A stretch of DNA of 64,000 nt from Lentisphaerae bacterium GWF2_57_35 (GTDB lineage: Bacteria > Verrucomicrobiota > Kiritimatiellia > CAIQIC01 > GWF2-57-35): positions 1 to 64,000 of the forward strand of contig MHBK01000057.1 of NCBI GenBank assembly GCA_001804865.1, read 5' to 3'. This document shows, piece by piece, positions 16,633 through 25,357 of this stretch (position 1 is the stretch's first letter; each line of letters starts with the position of its first letter). Under the pieces are notes generated by a model. The model saw nothing but the letters and a program-made list of their open reading frames with translations. It did not search any database and was not told the DNA's origin. Made by a program: the position numbers and the translations under genes.

Positions 16633-18048
16633 TTAGACCGCGCGCCGTCTCGCCTTCATGACATGCGTCGCGCAATCGAGGCAGGGATCCACGGAATGGA
16701 TCACGCGCAGGACCTCGACCGGCTGGTTTGCGTCGGCCACCGGCGTGCCCATCAGGGCCTTTTCGAGCGGTCCGAGCTGCTCCGCGCTGTCGCGGGGCGA
16801 GATATTCCAGCAGGTAGGCGTGATGATCTGATATTGCCCAATGCGGCCCGCGGCGGCGCGCGTCCAATGCCCCAACGCGCCGCGAGGCGCTTCGGTCAGA
16901 CCTTGGGTGGTCGCGTTGGCCGGAGCGGCCCACGTGGAATAGGTCGAGGCGTCCGGCGTCAATTCCGCCGCCCAACTCTGCATCGCGCGGGCAATCTTGA
17001 GCGCTTCGTAGGCCCGGGCGCGAATGCGGTCCATGACCGACACGCCGTTGCGGTAATCGCCGGCGACCCACATGCGGGCCAGCGGCCCGACCTCGTAGGG
17101 CGCGCCGCTGTAGCGCGGCGCTTTCAGCCAGCTATACGCTCCGGCCTTGGGCGTCTGCATCGCCGTTTCCCCCGAAGCAGGATTCAGGTTGTTGTACGCA
17201 TCGCTGTACCAGGCATGCGTCACGTTCTCCGTGATGGCGGTCGCAGCCATCGGCTGCACGGAGCCCGCGCCGTTCACCACCCGTCCGCTGCCGAACAGTT
17301 TCGTCGCGCCGGCGTTGTCCAGTTCGAAGGCGCCATAGGCAAGGAGGTTGCCATAGCCGCGTCCGATCAGGAAGTAGTCGTTGTAAAGCGAAGCCAGGCG
17401 TTCCGCATCGGGGATGTATCGATCCGCGATAAACGCAAGAATCTCGCTCAACCCGGCCTGGAAGGCGGCGATCTTGTCGGCCGCCGGCACGGCGGTGACG
17501 CCGCCGCCGATGAAGGTCGGCGTGTGCGGCAGTTTTCCGCCAAACAACGCGCCGATTTCGTGGCAGCGCCGCCGCAGAACGATTGCCTCCAGATAGTGCG
17601 CCAGGAACTTGTCCTGCGCCGTGCTGTCCACGCGCTTGTCCATTTCCCAGCCCGGCGTCCACGGCGGCATGCCGGGACCTTGGATGAAATCCGGAAGCGA
17701 CAGCAAATAGAAGTGCAGAATGTGCGACTCCAGGAAGCATGCGCCATGAACCAGATTCCGAAGAATGCGGCCCGCGGTGGGCGGATTCACTCCGGCCTGC
17801 GCGTCCAACGCCAGCGCCGCCGCCATGGCGTGCGATGTGGGGCATACGCCGCAGATGCGCGACGTGATGATGGGCGCATCGCGCGAATCGCGGCCTTCCA
17901 AAAGCTTTTCAAAGCCGCGAAACAGCGTGCCGACCGTTTGCACGTTGGTTATCTGCTGGACGCCGCCCACGGCGTCCACTTCGATGTTTACTTTAAGGTG
18001 ACCCTCAATACGGGTTACCGGATCGATAGATGCTACGATTACTGGCAT
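16633..18048 (-). CDS. hynL: [NiFe] hydrogenase large (catalytic) subunit
   Basis: Catalytic subunit carrying the Ni-Fe(CN)2CO site, 471 residues. The N-terminus (SIDPVTRIEGHLKVNIEVD) is canonical. The two Cys pairs that bind the metals are present: RICGVCPTSHA near residue 65, and DPCLDCATH near the end. The nine residues after the final His (VMKARRRAV) form the tail removed by the adjacent maturation protease. TPTCWNISPRD is the conserved loop of the active-site pocket. The start at 18048 has GAGGG upstream. The order small subunit - large subunit - protease matches periplasmic uptake (group 1-like) hydrogenases. No cytochrome b subunit and no hyp genes are in the window, so the electron acceptor and metal-centre assembly genes must lie elsewhere. 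Confidence 0.96.
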   Translation of the reverse strand: MPVIVASIDPVTRIEGHLKVNIEVDAVGGVQQITNVQTVGTLFRGFEKLLEGRDSRDAPIITSRICGVCPTSHAMAAALALDAQAGVNPPTAGRILRNLVHGACFLESHILHFYLLSLPDFIQGPGMPPWTPGWEMDKRVDSTAQDKFLAHYLEAIVLRRRCHEIGALFGGKLPHTPTFIGGGVTAVPAADKIAAFQAGLSEILAFIADRYIPDAERLASLYNDYFLIGRGYGNLLAYGAFELDNAGATKLFGSGRVVNGAGSVQPMAATAITENVTHAWYSDAYNNLNPASGETAMQTPKAGAYSWLKAPRYSGAPYEVGPLARMWVAGDYRNGVSVMDRIRARAYEALKIARAMQSWAAELTPDASTYSTWAAPANATTQGLTEAPRGALGHWTRAAAGRIGQYQIITPTCWNISPRDSAEQLGPLEKALMGTPVADANQPVEVLRVIHSVDPCLDCATHVMKARRRAV

Positions 18049-18086
18049 GGTTCAGTCCCTCATTCCATAGGTGTGATTCAACTGGC

Positions 18087-19064
18087 TTACCCTTCGTAAA
18101 ACTCGAAAAACGACTGTGGCCCCGGAAACGTCTTTTCGACGCACCCCTGGCAGGGCGCGTTGGCCCCGACGCACCAATTCCGCCAGCGTTCGCTTGGGGG
18201 ATCCGTCGGATCGGCGGCCTTAATATTCCAGCAGCCGTCGCAACGCGATTTGACGACAGGCCCGCGGCATCCCAGATCGAGCAGGCAGCGTCCGTTGCAA
18301 TTATCGAAGCTGGTCGCCGCCGTCGGCGCATTGGGATTCACGTCGCGGTTTCGGGGACATTTGTCGTGAAGCGTGGCCGGAGCCACGGCGCCGGCCAGGT
18401 TCGTCCCGTACAGGGCGGTCGGCCGACCGTCGCTGTCGAGATCGACCGGCGTGCCGGTCAGCAATTGAACGACAGCCCACACCACCCAGTCGGGGTTGGC
18501 GGGGCAACCGGAGATATTGATCGTCGGACGACCCGTGAGCTGGCTGACGCCCACCACCGAGGTCGGATTCGAGCCGGAAGCCGGAATGCCGCCGAACGAC
18601 GAACACGTCCCGACGCATACCGTCGCCAACGCGCGGGCCGTCATTTCCTGCACGGCCTGCTGGAAGGTGGTTTCTTCGCCGTGCAAGCTGTGGGCAATGC
18701 ACGTGGCGCCGCCGGCTGCCGTGGGCACGCCGCCTTCCAATACCAAGACATAGCTGCCGTTTTCATACACCCGGCGCAGTTCCGCGACCGCCGGATCGCC
18801 GGCCGGCGTCATCAGCGTGGTGTGGTACACCAAGTTGATCGCGCCGGTCAGCACCTCGGTCACGGTAGCGGGCCCGGCATCGGAAATACGATTCAACAAC
18901 GACACCGAGCACCCGGCGCACGCAGCGCCTTGCAGCCAAATGACCGAGGGCGCCAACGGATTCGCGAGCGCCTTTTGCAGAAGACCCAAACCGGTTGAGT
19001 CCAATCCCAACGCCCCCGCGGCGAGTCCACAATATTTCATGAATGATCTGCGCGTAATTGCCAT
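18087..19064 (-). CDS. hynS: [NiFe] hydrogenase small (Fe-S) subunit with Tat signal
   Basis: Electron-transfer subunit, 325 residues, exported with the large subunit by the Tat pathway. The start at 19064 follows AGGAG. The N-terminus MAITRRSFMKYCGLAAGALG has the RRxFxK twin-arginine motif. Cluster ligands are visible: CAGC (proximal), CVGTCSSFGG, ISGCPANPDW, then LHDKC, CRGPVVKSRCDGCWN and CVGANAPCQGC for the distal and medial clusters. The protein ends at FFEFYEG with no C-terminal membrane anchor, so the enzyme is probably soluble in the periplasm or bound through a partner. First gene of the operon, 38 bp ahead of the large subunit. A longer frame to 19247 has no conserved features. Confidence 0.96.
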   Translation of the reverse strand: MAITRRSFMKYCGLAAGALGLDSTGLGLLQKALANPLAPSVIWLQGAACAGCSVSLLNRISDAGPATVTEVLTGAINLVYHTTLMTPAGDPAVAELRRVYENGSYVLVLEGGVPTAAGGATCIAHSLHGEETTFQQAVQEMTARALATVCVGTCSSFGGIPASGSNPTSVVGVSQLTGRPTINISGCPANPDWVVWAVVQLLTGTPVDLDSDGRPTALYGTNLAGAVAPATLHDKCPRNRDVNPNAPTAATSFDNCNGRCLLDLGCRGPVVKSRCDGCWNIKAADPTDPPSERWRNWCVGANAPCQGCVEKTFPGPQSFFEFYEG

Positions 19065-19362
19065 TTTTTCTCCTGCTTTCTCCCGTCCTCTGACGGACAC
19101 CTCATCGCAATGGAGACTAGTGATACTCGACGAATAGACGCCGCGGTACAGGCCATATCTACGAATAATAGGACATTCCTTCGTTGGTCCCGGTCCCTCG
19201 GTCCAGGCATCGGAAATACCGCGCTCAAATGCGGCAAAGGCCTTCATGGGCGTACGTATTCGGTTCAGGTTTTTCCAAGGTCCAAATCAGGGTTGAACCC
19301 ATAGGGATGGAGAGCGGATGAGCTGTATATTGAACCGTGTCATACAAAGAGAGGAGACGATC

Positions 19363-19794
19363 ATGCCAGCAAGAAAAGCCAACGCAGTTTGGACCGGAAA
19401 CTTGAAACAAGGCCGGGGAACGATGCGCCTGGGCAGCGGCGCTTTCGAAGGTCCCTACAGCTTCACTTCCCGCTTCGAGAACGGAAACGGGACGAATCCC
19501 GAAGAATTGATTGCGGCCGCACACGCAGGATGTTTTTCGATGGCCCTCGCCCATCTGCTCTCGCAAAAGGGGCATGAGCCCAAGGAAGTAAAAGCCACGT
19601 CCGATGTGCATCTCGAAGCCAAGGGCGCAGACTTCGCCATTACAACCATCGATCTGGAAGTGAAGGCAACCGTCCCGGGTCTCTCCGACGATGAATTTCG
19701 AAAATATGCGGAAGAGGCGAAAAATAACTGCCTAGTGTCAAAGGTTCTATCCGGCGCTGAGATCCGGTTAAGAAAAGCCGAATTGTCGAAATAG
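19363..19794 (+). CDS. osmC: OsmC-family peroxiredoxin (organic hydroperoxide reductase type)
   Basis: Thiol-dependent peroxidase that detoxifies organic hydroperoxides, 143 residues, cytoplasmic. It starts MPARKANAVWTGNLKQGRGT, as in E. coli OsmC, with GAGGAG just upstream of the ATG at 19363. The two redox cysteines are in place: AAHAGCFSMALAHLL (peroxidatic) and NNCLVSKVLSGAEI (resolving). A catalytic-type Arg and Glu are in FTSRFENGNGTNPEELIAAA. It is transcribed away from the hydrogenase operon across a 298-bp shared upstream region and is followed 15 bp later by a Cu/Zn superoxide dismutase, forming a small oxidative-stress operon beside an oxygen-sensitive metalloenzyme. Confidence 0.95.
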   Translation: MPARKANAVWTGNLKQGRGTMRLGSGAFEGPYSFTSRFENGNGTNPEELIAAAHAGCFSMALAHLLSQKGHEPKEVKATSDVHLEAKGADFAITTIDLEVKATVPGLSDDEFRKYAEEAKNNCLVSKVLSGAEIRLRKAELSK

Positions 19795-19809
19795 GAAATG
19801 AGGCAAACC

Positions 19810-20394
19810 ATGAAAAGGCATCTACTGCCCCTGAGCCTGTTGTATCTGGCGATCGCCATCAGTCCGTGTTGGGCGCAGGACATGGCAACGACCAATAAAC
19901 ATAAAAAGCCCGTGATGGCCATAGCGGTCATTCATCCCACCGAAGGCCAGTCGGCTCATGGAACAGTCTTCTTTGAACAGGTGGGCCAACAGGTCAAAGT
20001 CGGCGCCGACCTGAAGGGGCTGAAGCCCCATACCCGGCATGGATTCCACATCCATGAATATGGCGATTGCAGCGCGCCCGACGCCGCCAGCGCCGGCGGC
20101 CACTACAACCCGGAAGGATATCCCCACGGCGCACCCACCGATGCCGAACGGCATGCCGGCGATTTGGGCAATGTCGAATCCGATGCCGAGGGCCGGGCTC
20201 ATCATGAGATAACGGTGGATTTCATCACCATCGATGGCGACCGGAATCCGATACTCGGCAAGGCGGTGATCGTGCACTCCAAGGCGGACGACCTGAAAAC
20301 GCAGCCGACCGGCGATGCCGGCGGCCGAATCGGCTGCGGCGTGATCGGCCTCGCGAATCCCAAGACGATATTCGACGGCCATAAATCACATTAA
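19810..20394 (+). CDS. sodC: Cu/Zn superoxide dismutase, periplasmic
   Basis: Converts superoxide to hydrogen peroxide and oxygen in the periplasm; 194 residues. A signal peptide (MKRHLLPLSLLYLAIAISPCWA) precedes the mature domain. Copper/zinc ligands are visible in HGFHIHEYGDCS, GGHYNPEGYPHG, ERHAGDLGN and IVHSKADD. The disulfide Cys lie in DCS and IGCGVIG, and the active-site Arg in GGRIGCG. The start at 19810 was chosen because GAGG lies 6-7 nt upstream and it gives a compact signal peptide; an in-frame ATG at 19798 is possible. It directly follows osmC and is likely co-transcribed. Confidence 0.95.
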   Translation: MKRHLLPLSLLYLAIAISPCWAQDMATTNKHKKPVMAIAVIHPTEGQSAHGTVFFEQVGQQVKVGADLKGLKPHTRHGFHIHEYGDCSAPDAASAGGHYNPEGYPHGAPTDAERHAGDLGNVESDAEGRAHHEITVDFITIDGDRNPILGKAVIVHSKADDLKTQPTGDAGGRIGCGVIGLANPKTIFDGHKSH

Positions 20395-20417
20395 ACGCTC
20401 GCGAACCCCAAGACTTG

Positions 20418-20441
20418 CCACCGCCTCACGGCGGCGGCTAC
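20418..20441 (-). repeat. REP-type palindrome overlapping a stop codon
   Basis: 24-bp palindrome (CCACCGCCTCACGGCG...GGCTAC on the plus strand) between the convergent ends of sodC and the carbamoyltransferase gene. Its GTAG end supplies the TAG stop of the carbamoyltransferase. Confidence 0.85.
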
Positions 20442-22144
20442 GTGACCTGCGGACTATCCCGGTCTGCTACATAATCGCCCATCACCAGCGCATCGAGGCT
20501 GCTCGCTTTATAGGTTCGAAGGGCATCACGGGGAGAGCAGACGATGGGTTCTTTTACATTGAAGCTGGTATTCAACAGCATGGCGCAGCCCGTCAGCTTT
20601 TCGAACTCGCACAGCAATCGATGCAGCCGTTCGTTGGTGGAAGCGGTTACGACCTGGATGCGCGAAGATCCGTCCACATGCACAACGGCGGCCAGTCGTT
20701 CCCGGTATTCCGGCCGCACATGGACGGTCAGCAGCATGTAATAAGCCAACGACGGCAACGGTGCTTCCACCTCGAAGTATTTCTCCGCGGCCTCCTCGGT
20801 CAGAACGGGGGCAAACGGACGGAAGTTCTCTCGCTTTTTAATCCCATCGTTAAGCCGGTCGCGAGTTGATGCATCAAAAGGCGCGGCCAATATGGATCGG
20901 TTGCCCAACGCCCGCGGACCGCTTTCCATGCGCCCCTGAAACCAGCCGACGATCTTTCCGTCGGCCAGGATTTGTGCGGCATCCCGGCACACGCGGCTGC
21001 TTTTTATGCACGGTATCTGGGCCTGGACAAAAGCGCTTTCGACAACATCCGGCCCGTACTCCGGGCCCCAGTAAGGCGAGAAAAACGCGCCGTCCTTTTT
21101 AAGCTCCTCTTTGGCCTCGACGGCCCCCCAAAGAGCGGAACCCATGGCGCCGCCGGAGTCCGAGGTAAAAGGCGGAATGAAGATCCGGTCATAACATTCG
21201 CTTTCCAGGATGGACTTATTGATGTCGCAGTTCAGAAATACGCCGCCGCCCAGACACAAATTCCGGCGGTTGGACTTCGCGGCCAAATGGCGCACCATGT
21301 GAAGCATGGAATTTTTCACGCAAGCTTGAAGACTGGCGGCGATATCTTTGTCCCGTTGCGTCAGGGGGTCCAAGCTCCGGCGGAGCGGTCCTAACTCTTT
21401 CGCGATGGCTCCATCCAGGTAGTGCCACCACCCCATGCAACTGCTGTGAATCCGGATTTTTCCGTTGGGCAAGAGCTTGACCTTGCCGTTGAAGAAGTCC
21501 TTGTACGCGTCCCGCCCATAGGCAGCAAGCGCCATGATAACGCCTTCTTGATAGTCATGAAACCCGAGATACTGCGTAAAGTTTCGATACAGGATGCCCA
21601 GCGAAGAAAGGATGGGCAACGTCCACTGCCTCGTAAGTGTATTTCCACGGGCGCTGTAGCAGCTGGTAGACGCATTTTCGCCATGTCCATCTACGACCAA
21701 AATGTCCGCCTCATGAAATGGAGACAAGCAGTAGCTGGCCGCGGCATGCGCTTGATGATGGCCGACCCACTTGATGGGCGCCGAAATTTTCTCTCCCAGG
21801 CATTGCTGCAAATGCCGGCGAAGCCGGTGGGACGAAAAAATGGTTGTAAAGTTTTTGGGAGGACGATTGTACTTCAGGATCTTGAGGTAAAGCGGCAGGC
21901 AAAGGGCTTTGCCCAACTCATGCAACAGGGACGTCCACGGATTCCAGTTAAAGGTAACCAGATCGATTTCATGAGGAGCGATGCGTCCGGCTTCAAGTAC
22001 GTACCGGATGGCCTGAGCAGGAAACGCCTGGGTATGTTTTTCCCTGTTGAAGCGTTCTTCCTCCGCATTGGCGACCACTTGCCCGTCGATCACCAGGCAA
22101 GCCGCGGAATCATGCACAAAGGCGGTTATCCCCAAAATATTCAT
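20438..22144 (-). CDS. Carbamoyltransferase (NodU/CmcH family)
   Basis: Transfers a carbamoyl group from carbamoyl phosphate, via carbamoyl-adenylate, to a hydroxyl of a sugar or secondary metabolite. At 568 residues it is full length. The N-terminal Kae1-like domain begins MNILGITAFVHDSAACLV and includes EEERFNREKH. GHHQAHAAASYCLSPF supplies the metal-binding His residues, and the acidic DGHGENAST loop follows. The C-terminal domain shows GWFQGRMESGPRALGNRSIL and FRPFAPVLTEE, the carbamoyl-phosphate site. The acceptor cannot be told: no glycosyltransferase or antibiotic cluster flanks it. Its TAG stop lies in a REP palindrome. It is divergent from pyrH across about 260 bp. Confidence 0.92.
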   Translation of the reverse strand: MNILGITAFVHDSAACLVIDGQVVANAEEERFNREKHTQAFPAQAIRYVLEAGRIAPHEIDLVTFNWNPWTSLLHELGKALCLPLYLKILKYNRPPKNFTTIFSSHRLRRHLQQCLGEKISAPIKWVGHHQAHAAASYCLSPFHEADILVVDGHGENASTSCYSARGNTLTRQWTLPILSSLGILYRNFTQYLGFHDYQEGVIMALAAYGRDAYKDFFNGKVKLLPNGKIRIHSSCMGWWHYLDGAIAKELGPLRRSLDPLTQRDKDIAASLQACVKNSMLHMVRHLAAKSNRRNLCLGGGVFLNCDINKSILESECYDRIFIPPFTSDSGGAMGSALWGAVEAKEELKKDGAFFSPYWGPEYGPDVVESAFVQAQIPCIKSSRVCRDAAQILADGKIVGWFQGRMESGPRALGNRSILAAPFDASTRDRLNDGIKKRENFRPFAPVLTEEAAEKYFEVEAPLPSLAYYMLLTVHVRPEYRERLAAVVHVDGSSRIQVVTASTNERLHRLLCEFEKLTGCAMLLNTSFNVKEPIVCSPRDALRTYKASSLDALVMGDYVADRDSPQVT

Positions 22145-22360
22145 AGTTTTTACCGAAGCGGTTTCCGATCCAATCGGCCACCACCCATTCGACAGCTGAA
22201 GGGCTGGGGACGGAGCATAACGGCGCTGGTAACTTTAACTTGTATGAAAAGTACGAGGGATGAGTCAAGGGTTTGAGAAGGAGAAGGCCTATAGAAAGAA
22301 GTTGATGTCTTTACATTCCCCACCGTCTTTTTCTATCATGCGCGGAACGAATTTCTAACG

Positions 22361-22366
22361 TATAAT
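22361..22366 (+). promoter_or_regulatory. Putative -10 box for pyrH-frr
   Basis: A perfect TATAAT lies 40 bp before the pyrH start. No good TTGACA-like -35 is seen at the expected distance, so the call rests on the -10 alone. Confidence 0.4.
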
Positions 22367-22405
22367 TCAGACAACACTCGCATCGCGAGGAGGAAAGGAG
22401 CTTAT

Positions 22406-23149
22406 ATGGCCGGAAAAGAGCAAAACAAAAGCCCCGTCTACAAGCGTGTACTTCTAAAGTTGAGCGGCGAAGTCTTCCAAAATCGTAATGAAGGCGAAAG
22501 CCTCGATCCCAAGGTCTTGTCCTCCATTGCAGGACAAATCAAAAGCGTCCGGGATTTGGGCGTAGAAGTGGCCATTGTGGTCGGCGGCGGCAACATCTTT
22601 CGCGGCATGCCTGGGCAGAGCTGCGGGATCGACCGCACCACCGGCGATTTCATGGGCATGCTCGCCACGGTCATCAACAGCCTAGCCCTGCAAGCCGCTC
22701 TGGAAAACCTGGACGTGCAAACGCGCGTTATGACCGCCATCGCCATGCCCGCAGTCGCCGAACCCTTCATCCGCCGACGCGCCATGCGCCATATGGAAAA
22801 AGGCCGCACCGTCATCTTCGGAGCCGGCACCGGCAACCCCTACTTCACGACCGATACCGCCGCCGCCCTGCGCGCCAGCGAAATCGGGGCCGATGCCCTG
22901 CTCAAGGGCACCAAAGTCGACGGCGTTTATACGGCCGATCCATTCAAGGTCCCCTCCGCCAAACGCTACAAACAATTGTCTTACGCCACGGCGCTCAGCA
23001 AGAACCTCCGCGTCATGGACGCGGCCGCTTTCTCGCTGTGCATGGACAACAAAATCCCCATCGTGGTCTTCAATTTCTTCAAGAAAGACGAAATCATCCG
23101 CGTGGTCATGGGCGAACCGGTTGGAACGCTCGTACACGACGGCAATTAA
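22406..23149 (+). CDS. pyrH: UMP kinase
   Basis: Phosphorylates UMP to UDP in pyrimidine nucleotide synthesis; 247 residues, amino-acid kinase fold, cytoplasmic hexamer in known relatives. Family signatures: [14 protein letters not shown] (phosphate loop), [13 protein letters not shown], the UMP-binding [34 protein letters not shown], the [12 protein letters not shown] segment, and the C-terminal PIVVFNF. The start at 22406 follows AAAGGAG. It is followed 12 bp later by frr, a classical pair; the usual upstream rpsB and tsf are absent here and a carbamoyltransferase diverges instead. Confidence 0.97.
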   Translation: MAGKEQNKSPVYKRVLLKLSGEVFQNRNEGESLDPKVLSSIAGQIKSVRDLGVEVAIVVGGGNIFRGMPGQSCGIDRTTGDFMGMLATVINSLALQAALENLDVQTRVMTAIAMPAVAEPFIRRRAMRHMEKGRTVIFGAGTGNPYFTTDTAAALRASEIGADALLKGTKVDGVYTADPFKVPSAKRYKQLSYATALSKNLRVMDAAAFSLCMDNKIPIVVFNFFKKDEIIRVVMGEPVGTLVHDGN

Positions 23150-23161
23150 GGAGAATAAAAC

Positions 23162-23725
23162 ATGGAATCCGTTGACGAAATTCTGCTCGAAGCCGACGAC
23201 AAGATGGCCAAATCGATTGCCTTCCTCCAACAGGAATTGGCCGGACTGCGCACCGGCAAGGCCTCCCCCAGCCTGGTCGAAAACATCAATGTCGACTATT
23301 ATGGCGTCCAAACCCGCCTGCGCCAGATTGCCGGCATCTCCACGCCGGAACCTCGGCTGATTGTGATCAACACCTACGATCCGACCGCCCTCCCGGCCAT
23401 CGAAAAAGCGATCCTGGCGTCCAACCTCGGCATTACGCCCATGAACGATGGCCGCGTCATTCGCGTCCCCATCCCCGAACTGAGCGAAGAACGCCGCAAG
23501 GACCTGACCAAGGTCGCGCACCGCATGGCTGAAGAAGCCCGCGTGGCCATCCGCAGCGTCCGCCGCGAAGCCAACGATCAGGCCAAAGCCATCGAAAAAG
23601 GCCACAAGATCACCGAGGACGAACGCGACAATGCCCTGGAAGAAATCCAGAAGTATACCGACGCCTTTATTAAAAAGGTCGACGACCTGCTGGCGGCCAA
23701 GGAAAAGGACATCATGGCTGTTTAA
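23162..23725 (+). CDS. frr: Ribosome recycling factor
   Basis: Splits the post-termination ribosome together with EF-G; 187 residues, the normal length. The sequence runs through the three-helix domain and the small beta domain: LRTGKASPSLVENINVDYYG, TPEPRLIVINTYDP, ASNLGITPMNDGRVIRVPIPELSEERRKDL, then a long C-terminal helix with VAIRSVRREANDQ. The start follows AAGGAG. Last gene of the pyrH-frr unit, with a strong intrinsic terminator 24 bp downstream. Confidence 0.98.
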   Translation: MESVDEILLEADDKMAKSIAFLQQELAGLRTGKASPSLVENINVDYYGVQTRLRQIAGISTPEPRLIVINTYDPTALPAIEKAILASNLGITPMNDGRVIRVPIPELSEERRKDLTKVAHRMAEEARVAIRSVRREANDQAKAIEKGHKITEDERDNALEEIQKYTDAFIKKVDDLLAAKEKDIMAV

Positions 23726-23748
23726 CGCAGAATAGCTTGTACACCGAG

Positions 23749-23777
23749 AACCGGAGCCGTCAGGCTCCGGTTTTTTT
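23749..23777 (+). terminator. Rho-independent terminator of pyrH-frr
   Basis: 10-bp stem AACCGGAGCC/GGCTCCGGTT, loop GTCA, followed directly by a run of T residues. Confidence 0.92.
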
Positions 23778-23935
23778 GTTTCTTTTGCTTCCACACCCGC
23801 CGTAGATTTTCCATTTTTGCCCTTTACACGCATTTGCATACTGGTATCATACTAGTATGTTCTTATCGATGGTTGGTTGCGGAGGCACTCAGCCCACAAC
23901 CACAGTCAAGGGTTCAAGGCGGAAAGGACTGCTAT

Positions 23936-24922
23936 ATGAAGACAAGAAGCTCAACCTCGTCGAAAAGCGTCGGGCATCCATTGTCGGGGCTTTACAATTT
24001 GAAAAACAATTCCATGCGCATACCCATCAAACAAATCCTGGTGCTGTTTGCAGGCTTGCTGGTCTTGGTGGCTTTTGCAGGGCGGGCAACCCGCGAGGAG
24101 GAAATCGTCTGGCGCATTAATTTCTCCGAGCTGCGAACGCCGGCGCAGCCCGTGAATACGGCCGTCCCGATCGAGGAACTGGCAGGGCAATCCGTCAAAC
24201 CCGGCCGAGCGGAACCGATCGCGAAAAATAGGGACGCGACTCCCACAAGCGACTTGCGCTCCGATCCCATTGATTACGGATTGTCCCTGGCTCAAGCGGG
24301 CGACGACAAATCCATTGAAAAATTGTTTCAACTGCTCGAACAAACTTCCGATGCCGCTCAGCGCGAGGCCTTGGTCCAATGCTTCTCGGCCATCTCATCC
24401 CCTTCTGCCAAGACGGCATTACTTGGCCGGCTGAGAGAGGAAGCTACGAATGCTTCCGTGGTTCTGGCGGCAGAAACGGGCTTGGCGGCCATTGGCCATC
24501 TGGGTTTTGTGGAAGAAGTGCCGCAACTGATGGAAAAATGGACGGACAAAGAATTCCAGCTTCGCCTTCAGGTTGCCGTGTCCCTGGTCACCAATGCGGC
24601 CTGCGTACGGGCGGTGACCAAAACAGCCACCTACGGCCTTTTGGGCGGCCAGCCCAATTTGGCTGGCGCAGGCGCTCATGCGCTGGCGAATATGGGCACG
24701 CCGGAAGCCGATGAACAATTGGTTATCCTGGCCGGCATGCCAGACTTTCCATCCGACCAGAGCGAGGTCCTCCAGCGAGTTCGATCGGAAAAAGCGCGGC
24801 CTGGTCTTCAAGCCCTGGCCGAGGGGCGTTTGCTGTTTGCTGCCGCCGAAACATGCAGGGCCGCACGGCAAGCCTTGTCCAATTACCCTTTGGACATCAC
24901 CAGCACGGCCGATTCCAGATGA
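23936..24922 (+). CDS. Membrane-anchored HEAT-repeat-like protein
   Basis: Unassigned envelope protein, 328 residues. The chosen start (23936) has AAAGGA 8 nt upstream and gives a 26-residue cytoplasmic lead before one membrane helix (IKQILVLFAGLLVLVAFAG); an ATG at 24014 directly before the helix is an alternative. A disordered linker (to about residue 105) precedes repeated pairs of helices such as DKSIEKLFQLLEQ..REALVQCFSAI and AAETGLAAIGHLGFVEEVPQLMEKW, the pattern of HEAT/armadillo scaffolds. No catalytic motif was seen. It probably binds other proteins in the periplasm. It converges with the STAS gene, 9 bp apart. Confidence 0.75.
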   Translation: MKTRSSTSSKSVGHPLSGLYNLKNNSMRIPIKQILVLFAGLLVLVAFAGRATREEEIVWRINFSELRTPAQPVNTAVPIEELAGQSVKPGRAEPIAKNRDATPTSDLRSDPIDYGLSLAQAGDDKSIEKLFQLLEQTSDAAQREALVQCFSAISSPSAKTALLGRLREEATNASVVLAAETGLAAIGHLGFVEEVPQLMEKWTDKEFQLRLQVAVSLVTNAACVRAVTKTATYGLLGGQPNLAGAGAHALANMGTPEADEQLVILAGMPDFPSDQSEVLQRVRSEKARPGLQALAEGRLLFAAAETCRAARQALSNYPLDITSTADSR

Positions 24923-24931
24923 CGGAACGAT

Positions 24932-25255
24932 TCAACTCTTCTCCACCCACTCCCCATTCTCCAGCTTCCAAGAGGCAAAGCCGGAAAGATCGAAAACTTC
25001 TTTCACGGCGCCGCCCAGATTATAAAGCAAGAGCTTGCCGCCTTTTTCGGCGGCTCTCTTGCTGATCACCAGAATGCTGCGCAAGCCCGCGCTGCTGATT
25101 TGGTCTACCCCGCCCAAATCGGCAATGATTTGAGTGACTCCTTGATCCAATAAATGATTGCATTGCTGCTCGAACAGGGTCGACGCGGCGGCATCCAGAC
25201 GGCCCTTGGCTTTGACCACCATCGCATTGCCTTGCTTGATTGTCTCGATTTCCAT
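24932..25255 (-). CDS. STAS-domain anti-sigma factor antagonist
   Basis: Single STAS domain of 107 residues, like SpoIIAA/RsbV. Such proteins release a sigma factor or other target by binding an anti-sigma factor when unphosphorylated. The phosphorylatable serine pair lies in QISSAGLRSILVISKRA, after the beta strand VTQIIADLGGVD. An internal start at 25255 (GGGAAGG upstream) was preferred over 25306 because the domain begins there (MEIETIKQGNAMVVKAKGRLD). No anti-sigma kinase or PP2C phosphatase gene lies nearby, so its partners are elsewhere. Confidence 0.9.
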   Translation of the reverse strand: MEIETIKQGNAMVVKAKGRLDAAASTLFEQQCNHLLDQGVTQIIADLGGVDQISSAGLRSILVISKRAAEKGGKLLLYNLGGAVKEVFDLSGFASWKLENGEWVEKS

Positions 25256-25357
25256 GCGCGACCTTCCCTTCCCCCGGACTCGTCGGATCTCCTCGATTAA
25301 TGACATCTGATGCGCTTACTTATATGCTTTCCCAGCCGAAAAAGATAGAGCTTCCCG

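Noticed and set aside
16621..18099. 492-codon plus-strand ORF
   Set aside because: Antisense of the hydrogenase large subunit, which has all metal-binding motifs.
19064..19247. N-terminal extension of the hydrogenase small subunit
   Set aside because: The Tat signal and the AGGAG site place the start at 19064; the extension has no conserved features.
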